This document shows, in pieces, positions 47,690 to 58,738 of a stretch of DNA of 64,000 nucleotides. Source of the DNA: Vombatus ursinus (lineage: Eukaryota; Chordata; Mammalia; Diprotodontia; Vombatidae); the NCBI RefSeq assembly GCF_900497805.2, contig NW_020954582.1, positions 305,299 through 369,298 of the forward strand, in the 5' to 3' direction. The first letter of the stretch is position 1, and each line of letters starts with the position of its first letter. Under the pieces are notes generated by a model that saw only the letters and a list, made by a program, of their open reading frames with translations, had not been told where the DNA came from and ran no database searches. The translations under genes were made by a program, and so were the position numbers.

Positions 47690-48113
47690 AGGGACACTCA
47701 AACTTTTTGGCCTCAGGACCCCTTTATACTCTTAAAAATGATTGAGGGTCCCAATAAGCTTTTGTTTATGTATGTGTGCTGGTGAATGTTTAACACTCAG
47801 TTCTCCAAAAACACAGGATACACTTTTAAGTTCAATCTGCATCACCTTCTTAAGTCTAGACAATCAGCAAAACAATAACTCAAGCCTCAATTTGTAGCAT
47901 TTGCTGATTTCAGAAGTATAAAAGTTCATGCTGAAAATTTAACAACCAGCTCTCTACTGGCTCCAGCCCAGCCCTGGTTATATTTATTGATAGTTACCAT
48001 ATAAGAAATTAAAACATCCTGGTATTCTTATGAAAACAGTTCTAACCTTTCAGATGCCCACAAGGGTCTTGAAGACCCCCAGGGGTCCCTGGGCCCTATT
48101 TTGAGAAGCCTGG
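47690..48113. mobile_element. hAT-like non-autonomous DNA transposon
   Basis: Starts cagggacactcaaacttttt and ends ccctattttgagaagcctg; the complement of the end (caggcttctcaaaa) resembles the start, a hAT-style cag-ctcaaa inverted repeat. Internal motifs ggacccctttatactctta and atttattgatagttaccata occur in an old mammalian repeat I recognise but cannot name surely. No clear 8-bp duplication. Confidence 0.5.
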
Positions 48114-48729
48114 AGGTAACATAGCAGAGGAGGCAGATTACTGGGTTGGGAGTCAGGAAGGCCTGGGTTCAGATCACTCTGTGTGCCTCAGACAGCTCCC
48201 CAAGATCTGCCTGTGTAGTCCCAGGTCTGTGGCATAAAATCCCCAAGGCCTGAAGGACATTGAATATGGTGGAGAAAACAAGATATGCACCAGTAAAACA
48301 AGGTAGGAAGCCATGTGAGCACTACAGGTGAGCCAGGTGTGGAGAAATCCATTCACTGGGGGCACATATCAGAACACACAGAATTTTAGCTTCCTCCTCT
48401 CAGATTTTGCTTTAAGTAAAGAGCAAGTTCTTGACATGTGGCACCAGGTCTGAGTCCACATTCATGCTCAAGGTTGTCTCATTGGGGCCCCACAACCTTT
48501 CAGCCTAGAGTGTTTATCAAACCTAGTACGGTGTGGCGGTGGGTCAAGGGCTGGGGGATGGGGAGAGGCTCAGGAACAGGGCTAGGGCTGAATTCCATTT
48601 GGGAACAAAGCACTACCTCCAAAGGAGGTCATTTCTGTACACCTCAGTGTCCTCATGTGAGGCACAGGCCAACAAGTTACCCACATGTTGTGAGAAGCAA
48701 ATGAGATTACATATCTAAAAAAGTATGTA

Positions 48730-48855
48730 TACATGACGACAGAAGACAAAGAGACAGAAACAGAGACACAGAAACAGACAGAGACAGAAAGAAAAAAGGC
48801 AAACAAGAGAGACACAAAGAAAGAGGGAGAGACAAAGAGAGACAGAAAGAGATAG
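48730..48855. repeat. GA-rich low-complexity tract
   Basis: Repeated gacagaaa, gagacaca and gagacagaaa words. Confidence 0.85.
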
Positions 48856-48928
48856 AGCTGGGAGGTGATATACTGTCATAGCTGGGTAGCACAGTGGACA
48901 GAGCACTGGACTTGGAGTCAAGAAATTT

Positions 48929-49075
48929 TATTGTTGTTATTGTTGTTGTTCAGTTGTTTCAGCCGCAACCAGCACTTTGTGACCCCATTGGGGATTTCTT
49001 GGCAAAAATACTGGAGTGATTTGCCATTACCTTCTTCAGTTCATTTTACAGATGAGGAAAGTGAGACAAGCAGCA
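48929..49075 (-). mobile_element. MAR1-like SINE tail nested in another SINE
   Basis: Reads ttgttgttgttcagttgttt, ccattggggatttcttggc and acagatgaggaaagtgagac. It follows a plus-strand SINE head (48885-48928) that breaks off after cttggagtcaagaa. Confidence 0.8.
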
Positions 49076-49429
49076 TTCAGTGGCACTGAACCAGCTCCGT
49101 CTTTGTAGAGATAAGAAAAAGTGAGGTGGAGAGTCAGGGAGCTCCATCTCTGTGACTAACTCATTATGCTCAGCCTCAGTTTTTTCAAATGCAAAAATGA
49201 GAGTATGGGACCAGATTAGCCCTAAGGTCCCTTTCAAAAACCGTGGCTCTAGAATTTAAGGAAATATGATAGCTACATGCTGCCCTCTGGTGGTCCTTCT
49301 GGGAAACATCCTACTATTCTTAATACTTTGTCATCTTAAGGAAAGGCTTCTATTGACGGTATTTTTCAAGCTAGTTTCTTCCCACCCTTTTTGAATGTGT
49401 GTAGGAAGTAGGGAAGGGAGGAAAAAAGC

Positions 49430-49690
49430 ACGCATGTGGTACCTACTGTGTGCCAGGCTCTGTGGGAAAAGCTTTTTACAAATATCTCATTTGATCTTCA
49501 CCACAACCCTGGGCCCTGGGTGCCATTCTTATTCTCATTCTATAGTTGAGGAAACTGAGGCAAATGAAGATGAAGTGACTTGCCCAAGGTCACACAGGTA
49601 GTAAGTATCTGAGCTGGGATTTGAATTCAGGTCTTCCTAACTCCAGGCCCAGTGCTTTGCACTGTGGCGCCTCCTAGCCACCTCTACAAT
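49430..49690 (-). mobile_element. CORE-SINE, minus strand
   Basis: acctactgtgtgccaggctc, gaggaaactgaggcaaatga, ggatttgaattcaggtcttc, ending ggcgcctcctagccacct. Confidence 0.75.
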
Positions 49691-50219
49691 GTGTACAATG
49701 CTTATTGTGGCCAAACCACACCTTGAGTCCTGGGTTCAGTTCCGTACAACACTTTTTTTCAAGTGCAATAACTAACTGGAGAGTGTCAAGAGGAGCATGA
49801 CCAGAGTGGGGAAGGGTCTTGAGTCCGTGCCTCCAGTGGACCAGCTGAAGGACCAGGACACCTTCCCCCCCACAGCTTTAAGTTCCTCAAGGGCTCTTAC
49901 CAAAGAAGTGGGATGAGACCCATTCTCTTCTGGCCTCAGAGGCCCAACCAGGAGAGGGCAATTCAGGGTGAATGAAGTTCCCCACAAAGAGCCCTGTTCC
50001 ACAGTGGGATGAGCTGCCTCGGGAGCATGGCGAACATCTCCTAACTATCCTGCAACAAAGACTGTTGGACAGAAGATCCTTCCAGGGTTCCAAGTTGGAC
50101 TCAGGGGCCCTGAGGTCCCTTCCAACTCTGAAATTCTGAGATTCTGTGAAATACCATATTGTAACTGTAATGGGGAGGGGCATTCACCAAAGCCCACTCC
50201 CCAGCACGTCACCAGAGTG

Positions 50220-50395
50220 GAACCAGCATGGAAGCCTGGGTTCAGTCCCTACTCTGGCCCTTACTAGCAGAGGGCCACGAGCTTTCAGCATCTCTGCATC
50301 TCCTTCATTGTCTACAAGGAAGGAACAAAAATGTTTGCATCACTGACCCCACAGAAATATTTTACAGAAAAAAGTTTGTAAATCTTAAAATGATA
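50220..50395 (+). mobile_element. MIR-like SINE
   Basis: ggaagcctgggttcagtccc, ggccacgagctttcagcatc, gtttgtaaatcttaaaatg. Eroded. Confidence 0.5.
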
Positions 50396-50399
50396 AGTA

Positions 50400-52379
50400 A
50401 CTATTTGATTATGCTTGCCTTAAATACCCAGAAGACACTGAAATGTTAAGAGTATTGTTTCCATCCATTGTCAAGGTCACCTGCTCTTAGTACCTTCAGT
50501 CTTCCAACCTCCAGTCATTCCCTCCCTCCAATTGCTATTTCACACTGATAACAGATCAATCTTCCTTATGCATAGATGATGTCAACCTTCCCAGACTTAT
50601 TTCATATGACTTTCCCCTCTTTGTACTCTATGCTTCACACTCCTTGTGCCCTGTAGAGATCTTACCGACAAGCCTTTGCCCATGCTGTTACTTAAACCAG
50701 GAATGCCCTCACTTCCCAACCACCACATCTACCTGTTGAAATCGTACCAAGTGATAGTGATGGGGACAAAAAGGAGAGAAGGAAAAGAGGGGGAGGGGAG
50801 GGAAAGGCTGCTAGACAGCACCCAGAGGAAGATGACTGGGATTGTGAAAGGGCTTGAGGTCACACACATAACTCAGGTGCAGGAAGCGGAGCTATGAGGG
50901 CAGGGGTGGAAGAACTCGGCTGAATACAAGGAAAATCCTCCTAATAAGCAACACCAAAGAGGAATGGGGTTGCTGCAGGACTTCCCTTGAGGTCCTCAAG
51001 CAGAAGCTGAAGTTGAAGCATTTGCTTAAGGAGCTTCAGACCCATCTAGCTCAGCCCCTCATTTTACAATTCAAGAAACTGAGTCCCAGGGAGTGAAGTG
51101 ACTTGCCCAAGGTCACAAAGGTAGGATGTGTAAGAGGAGGGAGTTGAATCCTGATCATCAGATTCTAGGGTGAGGGCTCTCTCCATGGTACTAAGTATGA
51201 CACTGAAGAAGCCTTGTTCAGGTTCTTCTCTCACCCTTGTTCCATTCCACATTACATTTCCTCGGTGTGTATATAACTCCCAGCTCCGTAGTGGCATGGA
51301 TTGTGTGGTGGCCCTTCACATTTTTGTTGGTTGAAGAGTTAACAACTTGGAAAGTCAGAAACTACTGGGAGGGCAACACGGGGGCAGAGCAGCCCATTTC
51401 TTGGTCTGGTTTATAGTTATGCTGATCTGGCCTGAATCAAGAAAGGGATTCACAAGTTAGCCATGCCAACATTCCCTCCGCTTCCCACTTCTCATCAGTG
51501 TGTAATGTGCTAGGGGGAGGCACTGGCTACAAGTGACTAATTAACTTTATAAGGGGATTACCAGTCAACCTTCAAGAAGAGCCTGGTGAGGAATGATGAC
51601 AATGAGAAACTATAACAAATAAACAATTTGGGGGAGGGGGCAATGTCTACACCTAGAGATTTCTGGATTCTTTTCTTTTTCACCATTACTGTGTAAAGGC
51701 TCTTGAACTTTTTGCTAACCCTCCCTGGAGATGCCCAAGCAAAGACCTCATGGACACTTGTTAAAAAGGCTGTGTATGGGGTTCTTGGACAGCTCTGAAC
51801 TGGAATAAATAAGGTCCCTTCTCATTTTTCGATTGTGTGCCTATGAGCCTCATGAAGTCCTGAACCACTGACTCAGTCTCTTTCTCTCTAACTATGGACT
51901 CAAAGCCCATCAGTGATAAGGCTCTCCTCACTGGAGGGGACTGTTTACTCAATGCTTCATGCCTCAATGAGGAGCAAAGTTGGCAAGCTCTTGGGAGAGT
52001 ATATGTTGGCTCCTTGCCAGACTCTTTCTCTCCTTCCAGGATCTCTCCCTTCTCTCTTGAAGATGGAAACCAGAAGCCTCCTCCTCTCTCCTCTCACTGA
52101 TTGCATTTGGAAGAGCCTGGGACAAGAGTCTGGTGTGGCTGATGTATGGATGGCTGGGGTATGGGGCTAAGCATATCATGTCTCTGGACATTGGGCTAAC
52201 TAGAAAGTGAAATCAACAGGAATAAAGTCTCACCCTGGACTTCCAAAACTCAACCTCACAAGGACAGAACATGGGAGGGGTGGCTAATCAACAGTGTCCT
52301 ATACTACTAAATGCTCTGGGGGTCTCAGTGGACTACAAAAACAAGATGAGTCAGCAGTGTCTTATGGAAGGCAAAAATG
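50400..52379. other. Mostly unrecognised intronic sequence
   Basis: Apart from the MIR-related copy at 51025-51195, nothing could be supported. Confidence 0.45.
51025..51195 (-). mobile_element. MIR-related repeat, minus strand
   Basis: cagacccatctagctcagcc, aagaaactgagtcccaggga, gacttgcccaaggtcacaaa. Confidence 0.65.
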
Positions 52380-53275
52380 GGAATTCATAAAATGCTCTAA
52401 ATCACTCTTGATTAGAGAAATGCAAATTAAAACACCTCTGAGGCACCACCTCATGCCCATCCAATTGACTAATAGGACAAAAAAGAAAAATGTTGGATGT
52501 TGGAGGGGATGTGGGAAAAGTGGGACACTAATGTACTGTTTGTGAACTGATCCAACCATTCTGGAGAGCGATTTGGAACTATGCCCAAAGGGCTATAAAC
52601 TGTACATACCCTTTGATTCAGCAATACCGCCACTAGGTCTATATCCCAAAAAAAAATCCAAAAAAGGGGAAAAGGATTTATTTGTACAAAAAAATATTTA
52701 GAGCAGCTCTTTCTGTGGTGGCTAAGAATTGGAAATCAAGGGGATACTCATCAATTGGGGAATGGCTAAACAAGCTGTGGTATATGATTGTAATGGAATG
52801 TTATTGTGCTATGAGAAATGACAATCAGGATGATTTCAGAAAACCCTAGAAAGGTTTACATCAACTGATGCAGAGTGAAGCGAGCAGAACCAAGAGAACG
52901 TTGTACACAGTAACAGCAATATTGTGCAATGAAGAAGTGTGGATGACTTAGCTATTCTCAGCAATATGATGATCCAAGACAATCCCAAAGGACAAACGAT
53001 GAAGCATATGATCTGCTTCCAGTGAAAGAACTGATATGTCTGACTACAGACTAAAGCATGCTACTCTTCACTTTCTTTCTTTCACTTTTTTTCTTTTGTT
53101 GGAGTCTTCTTGTACAAAATGACTAATATAGAAATGTTTTACATAATTGCATGTGTACAACCTGTATATAATTGCTTACTGTCTCAGGGAAGAGGGATGG
53201 GAGAGAAGGAGGGAAGAACAGAATTTGAAACTCTAAACTTTGAATAAAAATGTTAAAAAGTTGAAAAAATGGGAA
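52380..53275 (+). mobile_element. 5'-truncated L1 (ORF2 C-terminus and 3' UTR)
   Basis: Contains the L1 motifs gattagagaaatgcaaatta, ggatgtgggaaaagtgggac, tgatccaaccattctggag and ggctataaactgtacatacc. The reading CYYCAMRNDNQDDFRK resembles the end of human L1 ORF2 (YYAAIKNDEF). The 3' UTR with actaatatagaaatg and a short A-rich end follows. ORF2 is broken and lacks the catalytic part. Confidence 0.85.
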
Positions 53276-53329
53276 TTCACTGCTGGGGGCCATTAAAATG
53301 GCCATAGGAGATGATAGTTACTCTGGAAG

Positions 53330-53580
53330 CTAGTGGTCCTGTGGATAGAGCTCTATGCTGTGCCTGGAGTCGGGAAGGCTTGAATTCAAATCCAGACTCA
53401 AACTCTGCATGACCCTAGGCAAGTCTCTTAACCTCTATCTGCCACAGTTCCCTCAACTATTAGAATGGGGATAATAACCCAATTTACCTCCCAAAGTTGT
53501 TGTAAGGATTAAATGAAATATTTTCAAAGCACTTAACACAATGCCTGGCATAAAGTGGTCACCTGATAAATTCCTGTTCT
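53330..53580 (+). mobile_element. CORE-SINE
   Basis: gtcctgtggatagagctcta head, ttgaattcaaatccagactc, gttgttgtaaggattaaatg, cacaatgcctggcataaagt. Confidence 0.75.
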
Positions 53581-53899
53581 CTCCCTCCCTACTCTGCTCT
53601 TGTCAGACCTCTTGCAAAGGCCACTGATCAAAGAGAAAGCACCCAAAGGAGAACACCCAGGAAGGTGGAAGGAGAGCCTCCATGAGATAGGAGGAGTATT
53701 TGATGAACAGGGGCATTTGGGCTAAAGGAGACCCAGAACAACCAGCATTATCTGTCACCAACTCTGTGAAGATTCATGAGGTAGCTGAGGGACCACATTT
53801 GTTGTTTGGTCCTAAAGGGCAGAACCAGGAGCCATAGGAAGTGTGAATGGCAGCATTTAGGTGTAGCTTCGGGGAAAACTTACTAATAAAACTCTCCAA

Positions 53900-54055
53900 A
53901 AGTGGAATTAGGGTTAGACTCACTGTCACTGGGGATTCAAAGACCAGTGAGAAAAGTCTCTATCCTCAAACAACTGAGTCTAGTTATGGGAGACAATGTA
54001 CATAGATGGAGGGAAAGGTCTACAAAATGGAGAGAAAGCCAGTCCTGGGTGAGTG
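53900..54055 (-). mobile_element. L2 LINE 3'-end fragment
   Basis: Reads ctgtcactggggattcaaag and tagttatgggagacaatgta, complement of the region just inside the L2 3' end. Short and eroded. Confidence 0.5.
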
Positions 54056-54060
54056 AGGGA

Positions 54061-54290
54061 GGGGCAGCCAAGTGATGAAGTGGACAGAGCACTGGACTTG
54101 GAATCAGGAAGATTCATTTTCCTGACCTTTAAACACTAACTAGCTTGTGACCCCAGACAAGTCAGTTAACCCCATTTGCCTGTTTCCTCATCTATAAAAT
54201 GCACTGGAGAAGGAAATGGCAAATCACTCTGCCAAGAAAACCTCAAATGGGATCATGAGAAGATGGATACAACTGAAGAACAAAATTAGG
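54061..54290 (+). mobile_element. MAR1-like SINE
   Basis: ggggcagccaagtgatgaag head; tail ggaaatggcaaatcactctg ... agatggatacaactgaag. Confidence 0.85.
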
Positions 54291-54440
54291 GAGAGGGGCA
54301 CAAAATTAGTTTTCACTGAATCTCAGGTGTCAGGGGCCTTGGAGGCCCTTTGGGAGATAGACAACTAAGCTAAAATTTCCCTTCATGGGAGGGAGTAAGT
54401 CCCCCATTATTGGATCCAAGCACAAACTGGATGACCAGTT

Positions 54441-54838
54441 GTCCAACTGAGACCTACTAAAGACCTTAGCTTTATTTTTTTTTAGCTTAGGTAATTGGGG
54501 TTAAGTGACTTGCCCAAGGTCACATAACTAGCTAAGTGTCAAGTGTCTGAGGCAAGATTTGAACTCAGGTCCTCCTGGCTTCAAGGCTGGAGCTCTATGC
54601 ACTGTGCCACCTAGCTGCCCCAAGACCTCAGCTTTAAAAGGCCAAGGTCTTCCACTGCATTTGGGGCCAGCTCTAGGCATCCTCATATGTATCTGGCCAC
54701 TGGACCCAGATGGCTCCGGAGGAGAAAGTGAGGCTGTGACCCTGCACAGTCCTCCCTCACTGTAATCCAATTCATTTGCATGTCATGGCATCACCTCCAT
54801 GACGTTATGGTCCTCTCCGAGAACAAAGGACAAACAAC
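54441..54838 (+). repeat. Unassigned interspersed repeat, copy 2
   Basis: Second copy of the family at 1727-2172, with aactgagacctactaaagacc, tctggccactggacccagat, tccaattcatttgcatgtca and gttatggtcctctccgag, ending aaaggacaaacaacaac. It too is interrupted by a SINE, in the opposite orientation. Confidence 0.75.
54475..54621 (-). mobile_element. tRNA-derived SINE (SINE1-like), minus strand
   Basis: T-rich start, ggttaagtgacttgcccaagg, gatttgaactcaggtcctcc and end ccacctagctgcccc. Flanked by aagaccttagcttta (54460-54474) and aagacctcagcttta (54622-54636), one mismatch. Confidence 0.9.
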
Positions 54839-55339
54839 AACTGAACTGGCTTCACCCTAAAACGTCTGGGTTCTTTCTGCTCTGAAAAGAAACATCAGTC
54901 ACAAAGCACAATCTAAGAACCAAAGACAGGGCAGGCAAGAGTCTGATGAAGAAAGGAAGGAAAGCAGAAAACAGCAGAAGAAAGAGGGGAAGGGAAAAGG
55001 GGGAACCTGAGAGTGTCAGGTCAGGGTGAGTGTCAGTGGGACATAATCACCTCCTCCAAGCAACAGGCAAGGAGAGCCCTCGCCCTTCAACTTCTTTATC
55101 TGGTGCAGAGGTGCTCAGAGGAAGGGGAGCCACTCAGCCAGGGGATGGCCCCATGTCCTGGAGCCCTGGCCAGGCTGGGGAAGCTCAGAGCCTCCATCAC
55201 AAGTCTTCGAAGGAATAGCTCACTTTCTGTCAGAGGGTGATGAAAATAAAGAGTTGATTTTTTCCCACCCAAGTTCAGGAAGCCATGAAATGAGCCCAAG
55301 CTAAGGAACTCAGATCTTGGTGAACACCCTCCAAGCGAT

Positions 55340-55755
55340 CCCATGCTAGTCAGTCACTGGAAACACAAAGAGCAAAGTGAAGAGCCCATGCACACATAGA
55401 GGGAGACACCAACAAAATGGGCACCAATTTGCCACCAGGTAAATTGAGGGAAGGCACTAGCACCCGGGGATCAGGAAAGCCTTCGTGTGAAAGTGGGTGT
55501 TGGGGATTCTGAGTGAGTGGGAGTGCATTCCCGGCACAGGGCATAGCCATTGCAAAAGCATGGAGATGGGAGGCAGAGAGTTTATGTACAGAAACTAGCC
55601 AGTTTGGTTTCACCGGACTGTAGTTTGCTAGAAAGGAAGAGTGTAAAGGACCTGAAAGGCACGTTAGAGAGGTTAGCAGATGTGGCTGCCTGAAGGGTAG
55701 GCCAGACTGTGAACAGCTTTAAATGCCCACCCATTATTTTATAGAGGAGAAAGCA
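55340..55755 (-). mobile_element. L2 LINE 3' region
   Basis: Contains gagggaaggcactagcaccc, gtgcattcccggcacaggg and catggagatgggaggcag, then gccagactgtgaacagcttt, in L2 minus-strand order. Confidence 0.65.
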
Positions 55756-55864
55756 AAGATTAAGGGATTTCCCCAAGGTCACACACCCTGAGTGGTTAGT
55801 CTCTGCTACTAAGGCACTTACTTACCTTGTAAAGATTAGGCACACTCCTACTGTTTTCACTTTT

Positions 55865-56130
55865 GTTTATTTTTCATTTTTCTTTTTCATGGCTTTTCCT
55901 TTTTGTTCTGTTTCTCCTTTCCCAACATGACTAATGTGGAAAAATGTTTAACATGATTGAAAATGTGTAACCTGTATCAGATTGCTTGCCATTGTGACAA
56001 GAAGGAAGGGGAGGGAGGGAGGGAGGGAGAAAAATTTGGAACTCAAAATCTTATTTTAAAAAATGAATGTTGAAAGCTATCTTTACATGTTGGAAAAAAT
56101 AAAATACTACTTACTACAAAAAAAAAAAAG
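55865..56130 (+). mobile_element. L1 3' end
   Basis: Contains atgactaatgtggaaaaatg, tgtaacctgtatcagattgc, a GGGA-rich tract, tttggaactcaaaatcttat and a terminal A-run. Confidence 0.8.
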
Positions 56131-56385
56131 ATTCACCATACTCCTTCACAGAGCAATTCCATCTGACATTCACACACAGTTCTTTCTTTCTCTAACACTT
56201 AGCCTTCATTACCTATGCCTAATTTCCATATTTTAATCTGCCATTTGGGGTCATCTCTGCCAAGGCCATCTCTCATTACCTTGACAATTATAGCTTTGGA
56301 TATAATTACAAGTTAGCAATAAATACAACTGAATTTGTGGGACTGAGGTATAAAAAGTCATTATTTATAAATTGCAAATTCTTAC

Positions 56386-56467
56386 CTAGTTCAATATCTC
56401 CGACACCCAGGTATAATTCCAGAAAAGAATCCACCTTCTTAATGGCTTTCTCATCTGACTCTGAAGG
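56386..56467 (-). CDS. GIPC2: GIPC2 internal coding exon (start of GH2 region)
   Basis: This is an 82-base exon on the minus strand, with a pyrimidine-rich acceptor ending aataaag and a consensus gtaaga donor. It encodes 27 residues beginning PSESDEKAIKKVDSFLELYL and ending GVGDIEL, then one base of a split codon. The GIPC family has the pattern KAIEKVDD-LE-YMGIRD at this point, where the helical GH2 region begins. It follows the 58246-58352 exon in phase 0 and passes phase 1 to the last exon; the split codon restores Ala. The preceding intron is about 1.8 kb and the following one about 17.2 kb. Differences from the recalled human GIPC2, such as LGVGDIE for MGIRDID, are conservative in length. 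No frameshift or stop is present. Confidence 0.92.
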
Positions 56468-57169
56468 CTTTATTAAAGACGAGAGAAAAAGAATGTTATC
56501 TTACTGGCAAAACCATAACAACCTACACTCGCTGGGCCTGCCTTGGGTCCCTACTGGCTCTCACAAACATCGTCTGATTTAATACACAAGGCCTTTTTCC
56601 ATCTAGAAGCTAACTGAGCCCTCCCACAAAGATGGTTGTTCAGAACCCTTAGCCAACAGTACCAAGGTTCAGCTCCCAGAAAACGTGGGATTGACTCTTT
56701 GAAGGTTGTATTTTTTCTTCGAAAAGCTTTTGTGAAAACACTTTGGATAAGGGATGATGTTCTACTCTGCCCTCATAAATATAGGATAATTAGCATAATT
56801 TAAGTTTTACTTAATTAGCCTAGGTGATTATGCTGGGCATGAGCTCTTCGACATGCAGAAGATGCTGCCAACAGTACAGACAGAGGTGTCAAACATGACC
56901 ACAACAGTCCTGAACCAGACCAAAACATTATAGGGAAATGTCTAGCAAAAGACACAAGACAGCAGAACGTGTTTGCCTGGGGTCTTCTGAGTCCCTGTGT
57001 GCTCCCAGGGATCAGATTGAGCACACACTGCCTGGGACACTGAAGGGGGCGTGACTTCTTGTAAAAGGCATCCCGGGGCTCTCAGTCCCAAAGGTCCACC
57101 AAGGCACTTGCCCCAGCACCACCTCACAGACATAATATGGCCAACTTTCCACACCATTAATTGTCACAG

Positions 57170-57540
57170 AATTCCAGCTGTCAGGGGCCACAGAGGTCCA
57201 TGTGGAGGTCTACAATCCCCTGCACAATGTACTCCTCCAGGCATCATTCAGTCACTTTGTCCAAGGCCTTTCCTCTTCTGGTTGGCTCCAATTATTGAAA
57301 AGTTTTTCCTCATACCCAGCCAAAATCTGTTTCTCGGGAACTTATTCCTCTTATTTTTACTTCTGCCCTCTGGGACCAAGCAAAATAAGCCAAATTCTTC
57401 TTTCACAAACCAACCCTTCAGATTCCTGAAGACGAAGATTATGTCCTCCCTAAGCCCTCTCTTCTCTGGGATTCTTCAAGTGATTCTCCCACGGCATGAA
57501 TTCAAGGCCATCATGGTGCTGTGGAAACCAGGTTCATTCT
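57170..57540 (-). mobile_element. CR1/L3-clade LINE fragment in a GIPC2 intron
   Basis: Contains gaaaagtttttcctcatacc, ttctgccctctgggaccaag and ttcagattcctgaagacgaagattatgtcctccc-type order (several short motifs) matching the other minus-strand CR1-like copies. Confidence 0.7.
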
Positions 57541-57552
57541 AGCTACCTAAAG

Positions 57553-57712
57553 GCAACCAGGTGACCCAGGGAATAGAGCTCCAGGTTTGGAGTCAGTAAG
57601 AGCTGAGTTCAAATACTGCCTCAGACACTTTCCAGCTGGTTAACTTAACCTTAGTTTCTTCATCTGTAAAACAGACCTCTGAGGTCTCTCCAGCTCTAAA
57701 TCTAGGATAGTC
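57553..57712 (+). mobile_element. SINE (MIR/MAR-like)
   Basis: aaccaggtgacccagggaat, gagttcaaatactgcctcag, tctccagctctaaatctagg. Confidence 0.7.
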
Positions 57713-57960
57713 CGATACATGGGGGCAGAAATTGTTCCTTTTGTCTCCGTGTCCCTAACACCCAGCACAGCGACTTGCAAATAGGAAGCAAAACCGAATA
57801 AATTTTTAACAAGAATTTTTGAATTTCAAGGCGTCCCTTCCAATTTGCCCACTCCCTCGTCTCTCCGGATTTATTTGCCTGCGCCTCACAGTTCCACCTT
57901 CTGAGTGAGTCTCAGTCCTGCCTGGACTGCCCCATCACTGCCCAAGAAGCCTTTCCTTCT

Positions 57961-58360
57961 TTTCGTTATTTTTAGCGCGTTCCGGGAGCCCGACGTTCTG
58001 GGTCGCCCAAGTTTCTCGATGGATCCCATTGTCCCCTGACCCCAGCTGAAGGACGAGCCGAAACGTATTGCTCTGGTTCCTTCTCAGCGTTCAGCAACCC
58101 CAGCCTCTACCCTGACTCCAAAGGCGCACCAACGCTCTCGGAAGCGGGGCGGCCTGATTCCTTCTCTCGACCTCGGCCCGGGTCCAGCTCCCCCGCCCGC
58201 CAACATCTGCAGATTTTCAGAGTCCTAAGCCCGGCCCCAACCTACCAGCTCTTCTACAGTGGCGGGACCTTTTGATCTCAGCCGTAGGGTTCCCTTGCCA
58301 GAGGCGATATTTCCAACCGTCGTCCTCCCAGTCCCCGACCTTGGCTGTATTTCTATAAAC
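57961..58360. promoter_or_regulatory. CpG-rich cluster spanning a GIPC2 internal exon
   Basis: I count 22 CpG dinucleotides by hand in 57961-58200 and several more through the exon to 58390, whereas neighbouring kilobases have very few. The stretch is also GC-rich. In a CpG-depleted mammalian genome this suggests germline hypomethylation, hence a possible intragenic CpG island or alternative promoter. No transcript evidence is available. Confidence 0.5.
58246..58352 (-). CDS. GIPC2: GIPC2 internal coding exon (end of post-PDZ linker)
   Basis: GIPC proteins are cytoplasmic PDZ adaptors that bind receptor tails and, through the C-terminal GH2 region, myosin VI. Read on the minus strand, this 107-base exon starts after a tttatag acceptor and ends before a gtaggt donor. 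It carries two bases of a split codon plus 35 codons, ending GTLRLRSKGPATVEEL. I recall human GIPC2 with ATLRLRSKGPATVEEM at the same place and the same length from the preceding EI dipeptide. The first part (IQPRSGTGRTTVGNIASG) is poorly conserved, as expected for the linker. The exon ends in phase 0 and joins cleanly to the exon at 56386-56467. GIPC1 and GIPC3 share the motif; GIPC2 is preferred from the downstream exons. The exon sits in a CpG-rich patch. Confidence 0.9.
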
Positions 58361-58497
58361 AAAGACACGAGGAACAGAATGAATCGGGTTCGTGAGATTG
58401 CACAGCTTGCTAAAAGACCAAACTCGGCCTGCCTGCTCCAACAACCAGCCCCAGTTACAAAAAGCCCTGAAGGACAAAGCGTTCTGGGTGTAGACCG

Positions 58498-58738
58498 GTG
58501 ACTCAGGTGGGGCCCTGAACTTGGAGTCAGGAGACCTTGCTTCAAGTCCCAGCCCCTCCACTGGGTAACTTTGGGCCAAACCACTTCATCTTCCTCGGCC
58601 TCAGTTCCCTCATCCACAAAATGGGGTTATAATTGTGCATGACCTCCTTCCCGGGGCTGCTGTGGCCCAAAAGAGAGACTGGAAAGGTGCATCTTACAAA
58701 CCGTAAAGGGCTCCATAATGTCAGTTATTATTACCGCT
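58498..58738 (+). mobile_element. MIR-like SINE just upstream of a GIPC2 exon
   Basis: cttggagtcaggagaccttg, ccactgggtaactttgggcc, tgtcagttattattaccgc. Antisense to GIPC2. Confidence 0.7.

Larger units (their letters stand above)
39204..56385 (-). other. GIPC2: GIPC2 intron between the last two coding exons
   Basis: The intron runs from the gtaaga donor next to the 56386-56467 exon to the ttggcag acceptor before the terminal exon, about 17.2 kb in phase 1. It is packed with the SINE, L1, L2 and hAT copies listed separately. No further GIPC-like exon was seen on the minus strand within it. Confidence 0.85.
56468..58245 (-). other. GIPC2: GIPC2 intron, phase 0
   Basis: The intron has a gtaggt donor and a ttaataaag acceptor and is about 1.8 kb long. 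It holds a CR1/L3 fragment at 57170-57540, a SINE at 57553-57712 and a CpG-rich stretch next to the upstream exon. The stretch 56500-57165 shows no feature I recognise. Confidence 0.85.

Noticed and set aside
57051-57542. A 163-codon plus-strand open frame, the longest in the window
   Set aside because: It runs antisense through a CR1/L3 fragment in a GIPC2 intron and resembles no protein.
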